Assembly (NCBI GenBank): GCA_022720335.1
Contig: JAIHVJ010000081.1
Location: forward strand, 1 to 8,129
DNA from: Collinsella sp.
GTDB taxonomy: Bacteria; Actinomycetota; Coriobacteriia; Coriobacteriales; Coriobacteriaceae
Length of the DNA: 8,129 nucleotides
Direction: 5' to 3'
In this document: positions 5,948 through 8,129 of the stretch, piece by piece
Numbering within the stretch: position 1 is the first letter of the stretch
Layout of the letters: every line of letters begins with the position of its first letter
The notes under the pieces: generated by a model
The model's input: only the letters and a program-made list of their open reading frames with translations
What the model was told of the DNA's origin: nothing
Databases searched by the model: none
Made by a program: the position numbers and the translations under genes

Positions 5948-6945
5948 TGCTCGTGGTAGGTGGCGCGCATTCGGGGAAGAGGACCTTCGTGCGCGAAAAG
6001 CTCGGGTTCGCGGCGGACGATTTCGTCGACGCGGCGCAGCTTGCGGAGGGCGTCGTGCCCGCGGTTTTTGCCGGCCGTGTCGCGTACCGTGCTGAGGAAC
6101 TCGTACGCACGCTCGACGCTGACCGGGCGCTCGAGCGGCTGATTGGCTTCGACGCAGTGATTCTGACCTTGGTCGGCTCGGGGGTCGTCCCTATGCGTGC
6201 GGAAGACGCCCAATGGCGCGAGCGCGCGGGGCGCCTGGGATGCGCGCTCGCTGCGCGCGCCGACGTCGTCGTGCGCATGACGTGCGGGATTCCCCAGGTC
6301 ATCAAAGGAAACCTTGCCGATGCGCCTCGAGGGACGCTGGGCGCGGGCGCGCCTTTGGAAGTCATCTTCGTGCGCCATGGTGCCACGGCGGGCACGGAAG
6401 ACCATCGCTACAGCGGGGCGGGCACCGACGAGCCCCTGTCGAGCGCGGGCGAGCGCGCTTTGCGCGACCTCGCGTGCGATCGTGACGTGTTCCGTGTTAT
6501 CACGAGCGGCATGGCCCGCACCGACCAGACGGCACGCATTCTCTTCCCGAACGCGGAGCTTATGGCGTGCCCCGGTCTGCGCGAGATAGATTTCGGCGAC
6601 TTCGAGGGGCGAAGCGCCGCCGAACTTAAAGAGGATGCGCGTTACCGCGCCTGGGTAGACTCCTGGTGTGAGACGCGCTGCCCGCATGGCGAGGGCAAGA
6701 GCGATTTCACCCGCCGCGTCGTCGCGGCGTTTCGGGAGGCGTGCGAATCGGAGCGCGCCCAGGGGAGTGGGCGCGCCGTCTTCGTCGTTCACGCGGGTAC
6801 CGTGAAAGCGCTGCTCTCCGAGCTAGCTGTCCCGAAAATGGGATACTTCGACGTGCATACCGAGCCGGGTGGTGCATGGGCCGCCACCTGGGATGGGCGC
6901 TGCCTTCGCGACGTTCGCCCCGCTTCGGGGGGCGATGCCCGGTGA
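5944..6945 (+). CDS. cobC: Fusion of a degenerate CobU-like P-loop domain and a CobC-type alpha-ribazole phosphatase
   Basis: The 333-residue product has two parts. Residues 1 to about 122 are CobU-like: the P-loop GGAHSGKR (6-13), GSGVVP (78-83), then a W-R-E-R-x-G-R-L stretch (91-98) and RMTCGIPQVIKG (111-122), matching the C-terminal third of classical CobU. The middle of CobU, including the guanylylated histidine and the Walker-B-like strand, is absent. Residues about 138-333 are a histidine phosphatase: VRHGAT with His145 as the phospho-acceptor, RYSG (155-158, frequent in CobC), TSGMARTDQTA (187-197), LREIDFGDFEG (212-222, with Glu214 the likely acid/base) and VVHAGT with His283. CobC removes the 5'-phosphate of alpha-ribazole phosphate or of cobalamin phosphate. 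ATG 5944 forms ATGA with the cobS stop, with a G-run (5929-5934) 9 nt before it; ATG 5947 is an alternative. The phosphatase role is well supported by motifs and context; the function of the first domain is unknown. Confidence 0.88.
   Translation: MMLVVGGAHSGKRTFVREKLGFAADDFVDAAQLAEGVVPAVFAGRVAYRAEELVRTLDADRALERLIGFDAVILTLVGSGVVPMRAEDAQWRERAGRLGCALAARADVVVRMTCGIPQVIKGNLADAPRGTLGAGAPLEVIFVRHGATAGTEDHRYSGAGTDEPLSSAGERALRDLACDRDVFRVITSGMARTDQTARILFPNAELMACPGLREIDFGDFEGRSAAELKEDARYRAWVDSWCETRCPHGEGKSDFTRRVVAAFREACESERAQGSGRAVFVVHAGTVKALLSELAVPKMGYFDVHTEPGGAWAATWDGRCLRDVRPASGGDAR
6916..6934 (+). promoter_or_regulatory. GC-rich hairpin covering the G-rich ribosome binding region of cbiB
   Basis: CGCCCC (6916-6921) can pair with GGGGCG (6929-6934), or in a shifted register CCCCG (6918-6922) with CGGGG (6926-6930). 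The only G-rich Shine-Dalgarno candidate for cbiB, GGGGGG at 6927-6932, lies inside the right arm. Ribosomes finishing the upstream gene would open this structure, which would couple cbiB translation to that gene. This is inference; such pairings are common by chance in GC-rich coding DNA. Confidence 0.3.
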
Positions 6946-7919
6946 TGACGATTCTTGCCGTCGCCGCCGGGTTCGCGGCCGACCTTGCCTTCGGCGACCC
7001 GCGCTGGCTTCCCCATCCCGTCGTCGCCATGGGGCGCGCGATCACGTGGGCCGAAGGCCGCCTGCGGCGCGCATTCCCGCAAACGTCCGCGGGCACGCGC
7101 GCCGCAGGGCTTGTGCTCGCCGTGGCGCTTCCGCTTGCGTGTGGGCTTTTGACCTGGGGAATCCTGCATCTTTGCGGCATGGTTCACTCCGGCTTGCGCT
7201 TCGTGGCCGAGGCATGGGCAAGCTATCAGATTCTCGCGGCATGCGAGCTTCGCCGCCAGAGCCTGGCCGTGGCCCGCGCGTTCTCGAAGGGCGGCCTTGT
7301 CGCGGCTCGCGAAGCCGTCGGGCTCATCGTGGGACGCGACACGTCTGTTCTCGACGAGCAGGGCGTTGCGCGCGCCGCCGTGGAAACGGTGGCGGAGAAC
7401 GCGAGCGACGGCGTCATCGCGCCGCTTTTCTACCTTATGATCGGGGGTGCGCCCTTGGGCATGGCGTACAAGGCGGTGAACACGCTCGACAGCATGGTGG
7501 GCTACAAAAATGAGCGCTACATCGACTTCGGCTGCGCCTCGGCGCGCCTCGACGATGCGGTGAACTGGATTCCCTCGCGCTTATCGGCCCTGCTCATGAT
7601 CGCCGTGTGCCCGATCGTCGGGCTCGACGCGCGCGGGGCGGCGCGCATCTGGCGCCGCGACAGGCGTCGCCATGCGAGCCCCAACTCGGCGCAGACCGAG
7701 TCAGCGTGCGCGGGCGCGCTCGGGCTGCGCCTGGCGGGACCCGCGGTGTATTTCGGCAAGCTCGTTGAGAAACCGACGATAGGCGACGCGTCCCGCGAAA
7801 TCGAGTGGGGCGACATCGCCCGGGCGACTAGGCTCATGCTCGCCGCGTCCGTATGCGCGCTCGTCGTCTTCGGTGCCGCACGCGCAGCGGTCGTGCTCGC
7901 CGTGGGGGCGATGGCATGA
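6945..7919 (+). CDS. cbiB: Adenosylcobinamide-phosphate synthase CbiB (CobD of the aerobic naming)
   Basis: CbiB is a membrane enzyme that attaches aminopropanol phosphate (or aminopropanol) to the f-propionate of adenosylcobyric acid, giving cobinamide phosphate. The 324-residue product has the family signatures GDPRWLPHPV (residues 17-26), VETVAENASDGVIAPLFY (146-163), KAVNTLDSMVGYKNERY (176-192), a following S-A-R-L-D-D segment (199-204) and HASPNS (243-248). Hydrophobic segments lie near 3-16, 53-76, 157-175, 213-227 and at the C-terminus (about 298-324). ATG 6945 overlaps the previous stop as TGATG. GTG 6942, one codon upstream, would give the GTGA overlap common in this operon and a better distance (9 rather than 12 nt) from the G-run at 6927-6932, so it is a fair alternative. 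Note the naming clash: CobD in Pseudomonas nomenclature is this protein, while the next gene is CobD in Salmonella nomenclature. Confidence 0.95.
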   Translation: MTILAVAAGFAADLAFGDPRWLPHPVVAMGRAITWAEGRLRRAFPQTSAGTRAAGLVLAVALPLACGLLTWGILHLCGMVHSGLRFVAEAWASYQILAACELRRQSLAVARAFSKGGLVAAREAVGLIVGRDTSVLDEQGVARAAVETVAENASDGVIAPLFYLMIGGAPLGMAYKAVNTLDSMVGYKNERYIDFGCASARLDDAVNWIPSRLSALLMIAVCPIVGLDARGAARIWRRDRRRHASPNSAQTESACAGALGLRLAGPAVYFGKLVEKPTIGDASREIEWGDIARATRLMLAASVCALVVFGAARAAVVLAVGAMA

Positions 7920-8129
7920 GGAAAGACCACGCCGCGTCCCGGGCTGCCGGGGGAATCCTGCGCGCCCGTGCGCATGGGGGTAGCACGCAATCGCTCGGCA
8001 TCGCTTGCGAAGGGGGCGCCTCCGACCTCATCGACTTCTCGGTGAACGTGAATCCGGCAGGCCCCTCGCCGCGCGCCGTTGCCGCAGCTTGCAAGGCGCT
8101 TTCTCGAATCGACGCCTACCCCGATAGGG
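7916..8129 (+). CDS. cobD: L-threonine-O-3-phosphate decarboxylase CobD, N-terminal part (partial)
   Basis: The first 71 residues are present and the gene runs off the window. HGGST (residues 20-24), DLIDFSVNVNPAGPSP (37-52) and the acidic YPD (68-70) match the N-terminus of CobD. The Salmonella protein has HGGN, LDFSANINPLG and RYPD at the same places. CobD is a pyridoxal-phosphate enzyme of the class-I/II aminotransferase fold that makes (R)-1-amino-2-propanol phosphate, the substrate of the CbiB encoded just upstream. The PLP-binding lysine lies beyond the window. ATG 7916 forms ATGA with the cbiB stop, and GGGGG (7904-7908) lies 7 nt upstream. About 13 residues precede the usual start of the family. 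The close relative histidinol-phosphate aminotransferase HisC cannot be fully excluded from the fragment alone, but the HGG motif and the neighbours favour CobD. Confidence 0.88.
   Translation, partial: MRKDHAASRAAGGILRARAHGGSTQSLGIACEGGASDLIDFSVNVNPAGPSPRAVAAACKALSRIDAYPDR

Noticed and set aside
5173..6792. A 539-residue open frame on the minus strand across cobS and the fusion gene
   Set aside because: It is antisense to two genes with clear family motifs, shows no recognisable motif itself, and its Arg/Ala/Pro/Ser-rich composition is typical of shadow frames in GC-rich DNA.

Overview
The window is one uninterrupted stretch of a cobalamin (vitamin B12) biosynthesis operon, with every gene on the + strand. 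The DNA is very GC-rich by eye, with a strong preference for G or C at third codon positions. CbiG, a CbiE-CbiT fusion and cobyrinate amidation by CbiA point to the anaerobic (early cobalt insertion) pathway. The CobT and CobU sequences resemble Firmicutes/clostridial types rather than the enterobacterial ones. High GC, an anaerobic pathway and these sequence types together suggest an anaerobic high-GC bacterium, with Coriobacteriia (Eggerthella/Slackia-like) my best guess. That placement is inference, not something the DNA proves.

Layout: the 3' end of cbiG (1-146), cobJ/cbiH (146-889), cbiET (877-2124), cbiA (2121-3503), cobT (3496-4638), cobU (4635-5183), cobS (5180-5947), a CobU-like/CobC-like fusion gene (5944-6945), cbiB (6945-7919, or from GTG 6942), and the 5' end of cobD (7916-8129, cut by the window edge). 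Every junction overlaps by 1 to 13 nt, so there is no intergenic DNA and no stretch over 300 bases without a gene. I see no terminator, cobalamin riboswitch, RNA gene, mobile element, CRISPR array or convincing promoter; the operon's control region must lie upstream.

Function: CbiG, CobJ/CbiH and CbiET carry out ring contraction, C2-unit extrusion and late methylation/decarboxylation of the corrin ring. CbiA amidates the a and c side chains. CobD and CbiB make and attach the aminopropanol linker. CobU activates the product to AdoCbi-GDP. CobT makes alpha-ribazole phosphate, CobS joins the two halves, and the CobC-like phosphatase removes the last phosphate. Genes not seen here but needed for a full pathway (early methyltransferases, cbiD, cbiJ, cbiC, cbiP, adenosyltransferase) must be elsewhere.

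I do not see a wholly new system. The most unusual part is the second, degenerate CobU-type P-loop domain fused to the phosphatase. It keeps a CobU element that the full-length CobU lacks, and lacks the histidine segment that the full-length CobU keeps.
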